Source of the DNA: QNBT01 sp964563335
GTDB taxonomy: Bacteria > Planctomycetota > Phycisphaerae > Sedimentisphaerales > Anaerohalosphaeraceae
Length of the DNA stretch: 21,463 nucleotides
NCBI GenBank assembly: GCA_964563335.1
Contig: CAZLWL010000037.1
Span: 1 to 21,463, forward strand
Direction of reading: 5' to 3'
The translations under genes and the position numbers were made by a program. The stretch's first letter is position 1. Every line of letters begins with the position of its first letter. Positions 1 through 6,545 of this stretch are shown piece by piece. The notes below the pieces were generated by a model. It had not been told where the DNA came from. It saw only the letters and a program-made list of their open reading frames with translations, and ran no database searches.

Positions 1-557
1 GGCCTTGTGGTTGCAGATAAGAGTAAGTTCTGTCAACCCGCCGGCCGGGACGGAATGTTCGCAATTTTCGCAAGCTGAGCGCAGCGAAGTCCCGACCTGT
101 CGGGATTCTCTGTCATCCCCGCGGAAGCGGGGATCCACTTCATCATTGGATGTTGGATGTTCGATGTTGAGCAACGCGAAATCCCGACCTGCGGGGTTCG
201 ACGTTCTTTTAGTTCTTTTCTTCATTTTCTGTCTGTCTCCTTTCTGCTTGCGCCGCCGCGCTTTTGTTCTTTTACAACTCCAATAGTCAATAAAAAATCG
301 AAAATTGTAAATTACCATGTCCCTCCACCCTTAGCACAAACTTGCAGGTTTGATGCGAAAAATCGGGATTTTTTTGTCGCGCAAAATCGCTAACCGCTTG
401 CGCGCTAAGGAGATAAATTTTTTTATTTTTTTTGCAAATAGCAAGATAGTGCAAGCGTGTTTGGTGTTATCTGGACATACCCTACCTAGTATTATCCAGC
501 CACAGAGAACAGAAGACAGAGGACAGAAAATGAATCTAATTATCAAGAAAATTGCAC

Positions 558-586
558 TTGACATCGGTACGTAATTTGTATATTCT
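558..586 (+). promoter_or_regulatory. Sigma70-type promoter
   Basis: A perfect -35 box TTGACA at 558-563 is followed after 17 bp by TATTCT at 581-586. The nearest downstream gene on this strand starts at 843, so a transcript would have a leader of about 250 nt that crosses several hairpins. It may serve the small membrane protein, or be a leftover of a lost gene. Confidence 0.5.
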
Positions 587-610
587 ACTCATTAAGATTA
601 ACAGTCTTGC

Positions 611-764
611 CGCGGCGTAGTCGCATGACGAAGCCGGGTTGCCCCAAAAGACGAGTAATGTAGGGTGCGATATTTCGCACCACCTTTTGTCATTCCCGCG
701 CAGGCGGGAATCCAGTTTTGGTTATTTGAATTTTGTTATTCGTATTTGTCTCGGATTTCGTGCT
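611..764. repeat. Dispersed composite repeat, copy 1
   Basis: A 27-bp motif at 611-637 and a 53-bp AT-rich module at 712-764 both recur in the same order and orientation at 6333-6359 and 6420-6472. The 27-mers differ at one base and the 53-mers at eight. Between the modules, copy 1 carries two perfect hairpins (664-681 and 692-711), whereas copy 2 carries different filler. No transposase is present, so this could be a non-autonomous element or an assembly of small palindromic repeats. Confidence 0.6.
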
Positions 765-842
765 TAGAATTTAGAATTTCTCTTAGCACTGTATTTGGCG
801 TTTTATAAAGACTGGATAAGAATAGTTAGGGGAACTAAATTA

Positions 843-1184
843 ATGATAAGCATTGTAGCAACAATCGGCTTATTTCTTGATATAATAGGCGTTGTTATAT
901 TGTACTTTAATGGTCCTCCTTTATTTACTTTACTGCCTGATGGTTCTGAGTTGGTTTGCTATACCGAAAACGCCGAAGAAGCAAACAAAAAAGCAAATAT
1001 TGCTAAACGAAAGATATTGATATCTAAATTCGCCCTGCTTATCATAATTTTCGGTTTTGTTTTACAATTAGTTGGTCAATTCACATATAAGGAATATCAT
1101 CAAGCAGACAGGAGCAATTACACGAATAATGCCAAAAATAAAATCAAGGCCCTTGAGCCCAATACACCATTCGAAGAAATTTAG
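843..1184 (+). CDS. Small two-helix membrane protein, unknown function
   Basis: This 113-residue protein has two hydrophobic segments, one at the N-terminus (ISIVATIGLFLDIIGVVILYF, residues about 3-23, written as two joined stretches ISIVATIGLF and LDIIGVVILYF) and one near residues 60-80 (FALLIIIFGFVLQLVGQF). A polar loop lies between them and the tail is hydrophilic and Lys/Asn-rich. I chose the ATG at 843 because AGGGG at 828-832 lies about 10 nt upstream; an in-frame TTG at 795 would add 16 residues without a ribosome binding site. I do not recognise the family. It is flanked by repeat-rich DNA on both sides, so nothing in the context suggests a pathway. Confidence 0.65.
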   Translation: MISIVATIGLFLDIIGVVILYFNGPPLFTLLPDGSELVCYTENAEEANKKANIAKRKILISKFALLIIIFGFVLQLVGQFTYKEYHQADRSNYTNNAKNKIKALEPNTPFEEI

Positions 1185-1330
1185 TGATATTTTTATCGTA
1201 GAATCTTTTCAAGGTGAATAGGTACAAAGTGATTTGAGGCCGCTTTGCGGCAGTAAATAAAAATAGATTCTTCGTCCCGCGTGTCCCGATACCTCGGGGA
1301 CACATCGGGACTCAGAATGACTATTCCTCC

Positions 1331-1357
1331 GTGTTCTCTGTGTTCTCTGTGTTCTCT
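1331..1357. repeat. Short tandem repeat, 9-bp unit x3
   Basis: Three perfect copies of GTGTTCTCT sit about 30 bp upstream of the PEBP lipoprotein start. A mononucleotide or copy-number change here would alter the 5' leader but not the reading frame. Confidence 0.7.
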
Positions 1358-1386
1358 GTGGCAAGACAAAAAGGAAAGGCTTTGCC

Positions 1387-1947
1387 ATGTTGAAAAGAAC
1401 TGTTATATTGCCGTTATTAGCTGCTATTTTATGTTCCTGTGAAGCCCGGAAAGGTGCCGAATCGAAAAAAGAGAAAGGGAAAAAGATGGAAATTAAAGTA
1501 ACAAGCGCGGCCTTTGCCGAGGGCGAGATGATACCAGCAGAATTCACCGCCGACGGCCGGAATATCTCTCCGCCGCTTGCCTGGACGGGCGTGCCGGAAG
1601 GGACCAAGAGCATTGCATTGATTAACGATGACCCGGATGCCCCGATGGGCACGTGGGTACACTGGGTTGTCTATAACATCGGCGCCGATGTTACAAGCCT
1701 CGAAGAAAATGTATTGCCCCAAGAGACCCTGCCCAACGGAGCTATGCATGGCACGACCGATTTCGGCAGAATCGGCTACGGCGGCCCTGCTCCGCCGAGC
1801 GGCACGCACCGGTATTTCTTCAAGATTTATGCCCTCGACACGATGCTGGACCTGCCGGCCCGTGCGACCAAAGGCCAGGTCGAAGCTGCTATGGACGGGC
1901 ACATCCTCGCCGAGGGGCGGCTGATGGGGAAATACTCCAGAAGGTAG
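1387..1947 (+). CDS. YbhB/YbcL (PEBP, Raf-kinase-inhibitor-like) family lipoprotein
   Basis: This 186-residue protein belongs to the phosphatidylethanolamine-binding protein fold. The family signature is clear: DDPDAPMGTWVHWVVYNI (residues 81-98), then GTTDFGRIGYGGPAPPSGTH (122-141), which forms the anion-binding pocket, and a conserved RYFFKIYALD strand. The N-terminus is a lipoprotein signal: basic MLKRT, a hydrophobic stretch, then LCSC, with Cys18 the likely lipidated residue. A charged Lys/Glu linker precedes the fold. An AAGGAAAGG box lies upstream of the ATG. An internal ATG at residue 34 would give a cytoplasmic form. Bacterial members bind small ligands, but their cellular role is poorly defined, so no substrate is assigned. 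Confidence 0.93.
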   Translation: MLKRTVILPLLAAILCSCEARKGAESKKEKGKKMEIKVTSAAFAEGEMIPAEFTADGRNISPPLAWTGVPEGTKSIALINDDPDAPMGTWVHWVVYNIGADVTSLEENVLPQETLPNGAMHGTTDFGRIGYGGPAPPSGTHRYFFKIYALDTMLDLPARATKGQVEAAMDGHILAEGRLMGKYSRR

Positions 1948-1950
1948 CTG

Positions 1951-2074
1951 GCTGGATGCTGGATGCTCGATGCTTGATGCTGGATTCTTGATGCTGGATG
2001 CTGGATTCTCGATGCTGGATGCTGGATGCTGGATGCTGGATTCTGGATGCTTGATGCTTGATGCTGGATGCTGG
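1951..2074. repeat. Degenerate heptamer tandem array (TGGATGC-like)
   Basis: About 17 consecutive copies of a 7-bp unit TGGATGC, with variants TCGATGC, TTGATGC and TGGATTC, begin 4 bp after the stop codon of the PEBP lipoprotein. Isolated units on either strand occur near 144, 3296-3316, 6364 and 6401-6415. All six frames across it give low-complexity peptides, so the ORFs covering it are not genes. Confidence 0.9.
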
Positions 2075-2172
2075 AGGACCCCGGCGCGCCCCCGAGGTAT
2101 CGGGACACGCGGGACCCAGAATGACCCCTCTCTTATGCTTGGTGCCCTGTGTTATCACGACCAAACGAGAAC

Positions 2173-3195
2173 TCAGAACTTACCTGTCCCCCGGTCGGAA
2201 GATTTTTTATACGCATCTTTTACCCGGTAAATCTGTTCTTCGGGGCTAAAGTAGAGCCTGTGCCGGTTTTGGCTCCACCACTTCTCCCATTCGGCGTGGG
2301 TCTTGACGAATTCGGCATCAACGAGAAAGATGTCATCATCCATAGGCAGCTCGAGTACCCATTGTTTCCACTCGGCCTCGATTTCGTCAAGCGGTTTGTT
2401 ATACACCCTTTCAAGAGCGCCCAGGCCGAACGGGTCGTCCACTGATTCGGCTGCGGCAATCCGTGCAAATTCTATAAATTTGCCTTTTTTATGAAGGAAC
2501 ATTACAAACGTGCGGATCAAGGCTTGTGGAAATCCCCCCCGCCCTATCAATTGCGAGAAGGTGAATTTGTGTATAATCTCTTTGGCTTGAGGCAACCTCT
2601 CGTTGCTGAAGTATCCGAACGTGATGTGCAGTTTGCCGTCTTCATCCAGATGACCGATGAACTTTTCGAAATATGTGGCGATGCCCTCGCGGATCCATTC
2701 GACCGGCCTGTAGTCGAAGCCGCAATCCGTAAAATGATGTGCCAGCTCGTGTGTTAATGTGCCAAGCCCGGTATCGGCATTAACAACTATCATATCTCTG
2801 GAGGGTATATAGAAACCGTAAGATGTGTAATTGGGCCCTGTCAGATACCTGGCGAAAGGCCCGTAGTATTTTGGGCCGTCAAAGAGAAATACTTCGAGAC
2901 GCTTGGGATGTTTTATTTCGAATATCTCACGGTCAAAATATTTATAGAAGCCCTCGAAGAACTTTTCGAAATAGTCCAGACGTTCAAAATCAAGGTTTGT
3001 GTGAATATTGTAGTGCCTTGTTATCAGTTGAGTGGACAGGATTGTAAGGGGATTACTGCCGTCGTAGCCTTTCATATCCATATGGAGCCTGTCTAAACCC
3101 CTCTTGAATGTCTCTTTATTGCTGCTGTAAAAGAGCAAAGCCCCAAGAAGTGCAATGACCAGGGCGAATATAAATGACTTTCGCAGTTTTCTCAT
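2173..3195 (-). CDS. Membrane-anchored HExxH metallopeptidase-like protein
   Basis: This 340-residue protein starts with a signal-anchor (residues 5-24, SFIFALVIALLGALLFY) and the rest is probably outside the membrane. The zinc-binding motif HELAHH is at 149-154 and the downstream WIREGIATYFE (167-177) supplies the third ligand Glu170, the gluzincin arrangement of the MA-clan peptidases and DUF1570-like proteins. The segment before it (SYGFYIPSRDMIVVNADTG) is the usual lead-in strand. All catalytic positions are intact, so activity is plausible; the substrate is unknown. It is a single gene on this strand with repeats on both sides. The ATG at 3195 lacks a strong ribosome binding site. Confidence 0.85.
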   Translation of the reverse strand: MRKLRKSFIFALVIALLGALLFYSSNKETFKRGLDRLHMDMKGYDGSNPLTILSTQLITRHYNIHTNLDFERLDYFEKFFEGFYKYFDREIFEIKHPKRLEVFLFDGPKYYGPFARYLTGPNYTSYGFYIPSRDMIVVNADTGLGTLTHELAHHFTDCGFDYRPVEWIREGIATYFEKFIGHLDEDGKLHITFGYFSNERLPQAKEIIHKFTFSQLIGRGGFPQALIRTFVMFLHKKGKFIEFARIAAAESVDDPFGLGALERVYNKPLDEIEAEWKQWVLELPMDDDIFLVDAEFVKTHAEWEKWWSQNRHRLYFSPEEQIYRVKDAYKKSSDRGTGKF

Positions 3196-3342
3196 TAGTT
3201 TGCCATTCCGAGTCCCGGCGCGCCGGGATACAATATAAAATTGTTAATATCGACCTCGATCTCATCTCCCCAGTAGTTGTCGTAATCCAGCATCGAGTAT
3301 CGAGCATCCAGCATCAAGAACCTCCACATCCGGTTTATTTAG

Positions 3343-3368
3343 CCGCGGGTTTTACCCGCGGTCTTTTT
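3343..3368 (+). terminator. Hairpin with T-tract, Rho-independent-like
   Basis: A perfect 8-bp stem CCGCGGGT/ACCCGCGG with a 3-nt loop is followed directly by TCTTTTT. It has the form of a plus-strand terminator, but no plus-strand gene lies immediately upstream. It may instead be another intergenic palindrome, or may stop transcription coming from the repeat region. Confidence 0.5.
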
Positions 3369-3427
3369 CGTTTAGCCTCCAAGCCACGTCTTGGGGGTCC
3401 CCACATTTCGAATTTACATTCACGTAG

Positions 3428-3445
3428 GGTGCGATGTTTCGCACC
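3428..3445. repeat. Palindromic repeat, second copy of the 664-681 hairpin
   Basis: GGTGCGA/TCGCACC arms around a 4-nt loop, embedded in the shared context GTAGGGTGCGA...TCGCACCACC that is also found at 661-684. Two copies in one window suggest a REP-like dispersed palindrome. Confidence 0.65.
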
Positions 3446-3468
3446 ACCACCCTAAAACATCTCCGCAT

Positions 3469-3488
3469 CTATTTCATTGGCCAACCGC
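3469..3488. repeat. 20-bp direct repeat, copy 1 (cassette boundary)
   Basis: CTATTTCATTGGCCAACCGC, matching copies 2 (4786-4805) and 3 (5400-5419) except for two transitions. It lies 12 bp beyond the stop codon of the PD-(D/E)XK nuclease gene. The core TGGCCA is palindromic. Confidence 0.8.
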
Positions 3489-3500
3489 CATATATTTTAA

Positions 3501-4436
3501 TTATCCGCCGACTCTTTTGTAGGCCATTTCTATGTATTGCTTTGCGGTTTCAAAATCATTCTCACTCTTTACTGTTATCTCCAAGTCACCCGTTCCATAG
3601 TGGCCTATTTCCGTTACGTCTCTTGCAATAGACGGAAGACCTGTCAGATTTTTAGGGTCGAGCTTGATATAAAGTGTAATCTTTTGTTTTCGTAGCTCCA
3701 TGCAAACAATATTCTGAGAAATCTTGTATACAACGTAGAATTTCTTTGGATTTTCATCGATAGCGGGGTCAAGACCTATAACAAATTCTTGTATCTGCAT
3801 TGCAAGGTCCTTGACCTTTTCAGACTTTCCCTCCAAGTGTTCCTCAAAGGTATATGTGCCAGTTGCTCTGGTAAGGGCCGCCTTTTTACCTGCAGCGACC
3901 ATTACCGGGTCTTTGCCGCTTAAATCTGAAGTTGTGGCTGGCTGGTAACTCCGGTGAAATACCTCTTCCAGATACAACGTGGAGTTATCGAAAAGCCTGT
4001 ATGTCCACAATTCTATGTTCGCCCCCATTACCTCAACGGCATGGAGGTCATATTTCTTATAGTTGGAGGCAATACAGATGACTCTGACATCCGACCAGTC
4101 GACTTCGACGTTATTTCCGACAGCTTTCTGCACAGCAATTTCATAGTCTCCCCGGTGGTCATGTATCCATTGCAGGTAGAACAGGCTTTGCGTTATTAGC
4201 TCAGAGGATTCCGTTTTCTTATACTCGATGATTACAGGATTGTTTTCTTCTGACAAAGCTAAAGTGTCAATTCTACCTGCATGACTTTTACCTGTCGAAA
4301 ACTCCGAGGCCACAAATTGGCAGTTGAACACTGCACCCAGGTTCTTCTCTATCAGAGTTTGAAGTGTCTTCTCTAAGTCAAAATTTTTCCGTTCAATCAG
4401 TTTAAGCGATTGCTGTCTTATCTCAAATAATGGCAT
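3501..4436 (-). CDS. PD-(D/E)XK nuclease-like protein with DUF5655 C-terminal domain
   Basis: This 311-residue protein has an N-terminal restriction-endonuclease-like fold: GRIDTLALSEENNPVIIEYKK-like core with Asp57, Glu71 and Lys73 in the D-x13-E-x-K spacing of PD-(D/E)XK enzymes (compare NucS/DUF91-type nucleases). Residues about 200-311 match the DUF5655 domain (KVKDLAMQIQEF, FYVVYKISQNIVCMELRKQK, GTGDLEITV). The catalytic triad is intact, so DNA cleavage is plausible; the target is unknown. AAAGGAT within the end of the upstream ORF supplies the ribosome binding site, and the two genes are 2 bp apart, so they are probably translated from one message. The unit is bounded by 20-bp direct repeats, which suggests a mobile or defence-related accessory gene. 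Confidence 0.85.
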   Translation of the reverse strand: MPLFEIRQQSLKLIERKNFDLEKTLQTLIEKNLGAVFNCQFVASEFSTGKSHAGRIDTLALSEENNPVIIEYKKTESSELITQSLFYLQWIHDHRGDYEIAVQKAVGNNVEVDWSDVRVICIASNYKKYDLHAVEVMGANIELWTYRLFDNSTLYLEEVFHRSYQPATTSDLSGKDPVMVAAGKKAALTRATGTYTFEEHLEGKSEKVKDLAMQIQEFVIGLDPAIDENPKKFYVVYKISQNIVCMELRKQKITLYIKLDPKNLTGLPSIARDVTEIGHYGTGDLEITVKSENDFETAKQYIEMAYKRVGG

Positions 4437-4438
4437 AG

Positions 4439-4771
4439 CTATCCTTTGATTACAGATTTATTTACAACAAAACGATTATGTGACATAGGTTCTAAAATTA
4501 ATTTTGGTGGGTTGTATTTTGGCCATGGTGCAAATCCGTTTTTCATAAGCCATTTACCAATTTCCTTACTAATAAGTTCATGACAAGTAGAGTTCCAGAA
4601 CGAGGGCTTATCAACATTTACTTCTACTGGTTCGGTGTTTCCTTCGAGTTTCAAATTCACGGTCTTCCAATGTTTTTTGAAGTACTTATCTCGGTCTTGT
4701 ATTTTTATTTTAAGACCGTATCCGGCACCGACCCTATTATGTTTTCCTGCCTTCCAGGCCGTAACAATCAG
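4439..4771 (-). CDS. Small protein upstream of the nuclease, probable non-ATG start
   Basis: About 110 residues, unknown function. From the GTG at 4660 only 73 residues are predicted, but the frame upstream is open and protein-like (AWKAGKHNRVGAGYGLKIKI, then QDRDKYFKKHWKTVNLKLEG) back to a CTG at 4769-4771. A clear GAGGAG sits 6 nt before that CTG (9 nt before an ATT), so initiation at CTG or ATT is the simplest reading; a sequencing error that removed an ATG is the alternative. The open frame even enters the 20-bp repeat at 4786-4805. The gene ends 2 bp before the PD-(D/E)XK nuclease, so the two are likely a functional pair. I do not recognise a domain. Confidence 0.6.
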   Translation of the reverse strand: MIVTAWKAGKHNRVGAGYGLKIKIQDRDKYFKKHWKTVNLKLEGNTEPVEVNVDKPSFWNSTCHELISKEIGKWLMKNGFAPWPKYNPPKLILEPMSHNRFVVNKSVIKG

Positions 4772-4785
4772 TTTTTTCTCCTCTT

Positions 4786-4805
4786 CTATTTTATTGGCCA
4801 GCCGC
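4786..4805. repeat. 20-bp direct repeat, copy 2 (cassette boundary)
   Basis: CTATTTTATTGGCCAGCCGC, identical to copy 3 at 5400-5419. It lies between the stop of the HNH gene (20 bp away) and the start of the small-protein/nuclease unit. The bases flanking the three copies share nothing, so the repeat is sharply 20 bp long. Confidence 0.85.
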
Positions 4806-4825
4806 TACTAATTCTAATCCCATAA

Positions 4826-5368
4826 TCATGCAAATTTGGATTGAATCAACTTTTTAATCTCAGCAGCCAATTCTTGGCTCTTTTCCATTAGGTCAAATAA
4901 TCTTTGTCTGTTATTCCAGTGTTGCTCCCATAGAACTGGGCTTACAATATTTTCGAAATCGATAATGCGTGCCTCACCCCACTTTTCATACTTTTCCAAA
5001 CGTTCGATACGCTCGTCAAGATTATTTATACTTCTGGACTTTGGTGATTGTTTAGCTTTACTTTTTATCCAGTCTTTCCAATATTTATTACCTTTAGATT
5101 GATTACATTTCCCACAAGAGGGAACAAGGTTATGTATTTCAGAGATAAAACCAGTTGGTTTTTTATCTTTTACAAGAGGTCTTAAATGATCCCATTCTGT
5201 AGCAGCATCACCACAATAAGCACAAGTTATGTTGTCAGATGATATGTGTAAGATTTCCAAACTTTTTCTAACTTGCTTCTCTGTCGGTTCTATATGTGGA
5301 ATAATTGATGTTATAAATGCATGAGTCATCGTAGATGTACGACCAGTTATCTTCATCTGAGTTGGCAT
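4826..5368 (-). CDS. HNH endonuclease domain protein
   Basis: This 180-residue protein has a complete zinc-finger HNH module: CAYC (Cys49, Cys52), then the ββα-metal elements EWDHLRPL (His61) and HNLVPSCGKCNQSKGNK (Asn80, Cys85, Cys88, Asn89, Lys92). The C-terminal half is helical and charged (LDERIERLEKYEKWGEARII) and ends in a likely coiled coil (LMEKSQELAAEIKKLI). The HNH core is typical of DNA nickases and restriction-like nucleases; the partner and target are unknown. No good ribosome binding site precedes the ATG at 5368, and internal methionines at residues 5 and 14 are alternatives. It occupies its own unit between 20-bp repeats 2 and 3. Confidence 0.88.
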   Translation of the reverse strand: MPTQMKITGRTSTMTHAFITSIIPHIEPTEKQVRKSLEILHISSDNITCAYCGDAATEWDHLRPLVKDKKPTGFISEIHNLVPSCGKCNQSKGNKYWKDWIKSKAKQSPKSRSINNLDERIERLEKYEKWGEARIIDFENIVSPVLWEQHWNNRQRLFDLMEKSQELAAEIKKLIQSKFA

Positions 5369-5399
5369 TTTAAAAAATTTTTCATTCTTATACTTTCAA

Positions 5400-5419
5400 C
5401 TATTTTATTGGCCAGCCGC
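5400..5419. repeat. 20-bp direct repeat, copy 3 (cassette boundary)
   Basis: Identical to copy 2. It lies between the end of the DUF6680-like gene (38 bp away) and the start of the HNH gene (31 bp away). Confidence 0.85.
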
Positions 5420-5457
5420 TCCGCTGTATCATAAATACCGAGATAGAGACTATCGGT

Positions 5458-6054
5458 TTAAGTCGGTGGAGGAGGAGTTTCTGGTAGATAAACTTTTTCG
5501 AGCTCGCCTGGAAGATTTTCTATGCGCACAGAAAGTGAACTTTTTCCACTAAATAAAGAGGCTAATTGGTATTGCATAAAAAGGCGGAAACTTTGATCAT
5601 CATGGTATCCCCGCGGCGTATACGCCTGGCGCTCAAGGAGGACTTTATCAAAATCAAATTCCAATGCTTTTGACATCTCAAAAAGAAGCTCTATGAGTAA
5701 ATGGCGTGCGTTTTCTGTCCACCCCTTAAGATCGTGTTCATAGTTTGCATCTTTCGTGTTTTGTGGGCACTTATATAGATGCTCCATGTATGTTTTCCAT
5801 GCATCCACCACCGGTCGTTCTTTTTTATTCGACCTTCCCAATATGAGTGGCCGTCCAAACTCAACATCTATCATATTCAAAGCCTGGACATGGAGGGGGG
5901 CCATAGACAGACCACGTGTAGACATTAAAGTCTTAAAAATTTGTAGTTTTGCACGTTTCTTAACCGTTGCTCTTTCTAAGAACTTTTGTATTTGAACAGC
6001 CAGAATGGGGCCCAAGACGATAGCGATTACCGTGAGAGTTGAAGTTAAGGTCAT
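5458..6054 (-). CDS. DUF6680-like N-terminally anchored membrane protein
   Basis: This 198-residue protein has one N-terminal transmembrane helix (residues 5-22, STLTVIAIVLGPILAVQI) followed by a basic helix and a soluble domain. The sequence GPILAVQIQKFLE...LQIFKTLMSTRG...HVQALNMIDVEF is, from memory, the pattern of the DUF6680 family; its function is not established. The C-terminus is proline-rich (PETPPPPT). TAGGAG sits about 9 nt before the ATG. It follows a 34-codon ORF by 17 bp and precedes the HNH unit on the same strand. Such small membrane proteins often sit in accessory islands, but nothing here proves a role. Confidence 0.75.
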   Translation of the reverse strand: MTLTSTLTVIAIVLGPILAVQIQKFLERATVKKRAKLQIFKTLMSTRGLSMAPLHVQALNMIDVEFGRPLILGRSNKKERPVVDAWKTYMEHLYKCPQNTKDANYEHDLKGWTENARHLLIELLFEMSKALEFDFDKVLLERQAYTPRGYHDDQSFRLFMQYQLASLFSGKSSLSVRIENLPGELEKVYLPETPPPPT

Positions 6055-6071
6055 TGTTTTTGTCTCCTAAT

Positions 6072-6176
6072 TTAAGAACATGGCTTTTGGTTATTACCTG
6101 GATTATTTTCCGGCAGGGGTTTTCCTTCCTCTAAATGGCGATTGATATCTCTGATTTCATTGTCTGTCAGTCTCAT
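6072..6176 (-). CDS. 34-residue ORF, possible N-terminal gene remnant
   Basis: The peptide begins MRLTDNEIRDINRHLEEGKP and continues LPENNPGNNQKPCS before a TAA. The first 24 residues resemble the N-terminus of some DNA-methyltransferase-like proteins (LTD-x-EIRDI...EGKPLPEK-type), while the last 10 look like unrelated readthrough. It could be a truncated leftover of such a gene, or a short leader ORF for the membrane protein that starts 17 bp downstream. The similarity is from memory and weak. Confidence 0.4.
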   Translation of the reverse strand: MRLTDNEIRDINRHLEEGKPLPENNPGNNQKPCS

Positions 6177-6545
6177 CTATTTGCCTTCACAGTTTGATTG
6201 TTGTTCTTGTGATCATCTTTGATGACCGGTAACCTCTCTGAAGCTTCTCTATGTCCGTATTTTTTAACAAGAGCACATTTACGCAAATACTATACCCTGC
6301 TGAATCAGCCAAAGCAAGAGTTTTTTTTATGTCGCGGCGTAGTCCCATGACGAAGCCGGATCCAGCATCGCTTGTCCGCCGTAGCTTAAGCGAAGGTGGA
6401 AGCATCCAGCATCGAGTATCCAGTTTTGCTCATTTGAATTTAGATATTTGTATTTGTTTAGGATTTCCTGCTCTATGCAATACGCAACTGAGCGTAGTGA
6501 AGTCCCGGCGCGCCGGGGTACGCATCTCGAGATACGAGTTACAAG
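6177..6545. other. Intergenic stretch with repeats, no gene
   Basis: I see no real gene. It holds copy 2 of the composite repeat (6333-6472), scattered GCATCCAGCATC units and a GC-rich palindrome CCCGGCGCGCCGGG around 6503-6516. A minus-strand frame at 6187-6405 contains a protein-like stretch (SAGYSICVNVLLLKNTDIEK) but starts inside repeat sequence, so it may be a decayed gene end. Confidence 0.6.
6333..6472. repeat. Dispersed composite repeat, copy 2
   Basis: Contains the 27-bp motif at 6333-6359 (one mismatch to 611-637) and the 53-bp module at 6420-6472 (45 of 53 bases identical to 712-764), in the same order and orientation. The filler between them consists of ATCCAGCATCG-type units rather than the hairpins found in copy 1. 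Confidence 0.6.

Larger units (their letters stand above)
1..842. other. Repeat-rich intergenic stretch with no convincing gene
   Basis: I see no supportable gene here; the open frames are short and composed of repeat sequence. It contains a hairpin at 115-134 (arms ATCCCCGC/GCGGGGAT), a GC-rich motif around 250-263 that recurs at 18849 and 18907, a strong sigma70-type promoter at 558-586, a 27-bp motif at 611-637 that recurs at 6333-6359, a hairpin at 664-681 (GGTGCGA/TCGCACC) that recurs at 3428-3445, and a hairpin at 692-711 (ATTCCCGC/GCGGGAAT). The composition is that of accumulated intergenic repeats rather than decayed coding sequence. Confidence 0.7.

Noticed and set aside
1951..2074. 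CRISPR array
   Set aside because: The 7-bp units are contiguous, with no spacers of constant length, and there are no cas genes.
1827..2164. Minus-strand ORFs rich in SSIQHPAS-type repeats
   Set aside because: They are translations of the heptamer array and the antisense of the PEBP gene, with no start signal.
3469..5419. Integron gene cassettes with attC sites
   Set aside because: The 20-bp repeats lack GTTRRRY and RYYYAAC core boxes and a long imperfect palindrome, and no tyrosine integrase is present in the window.
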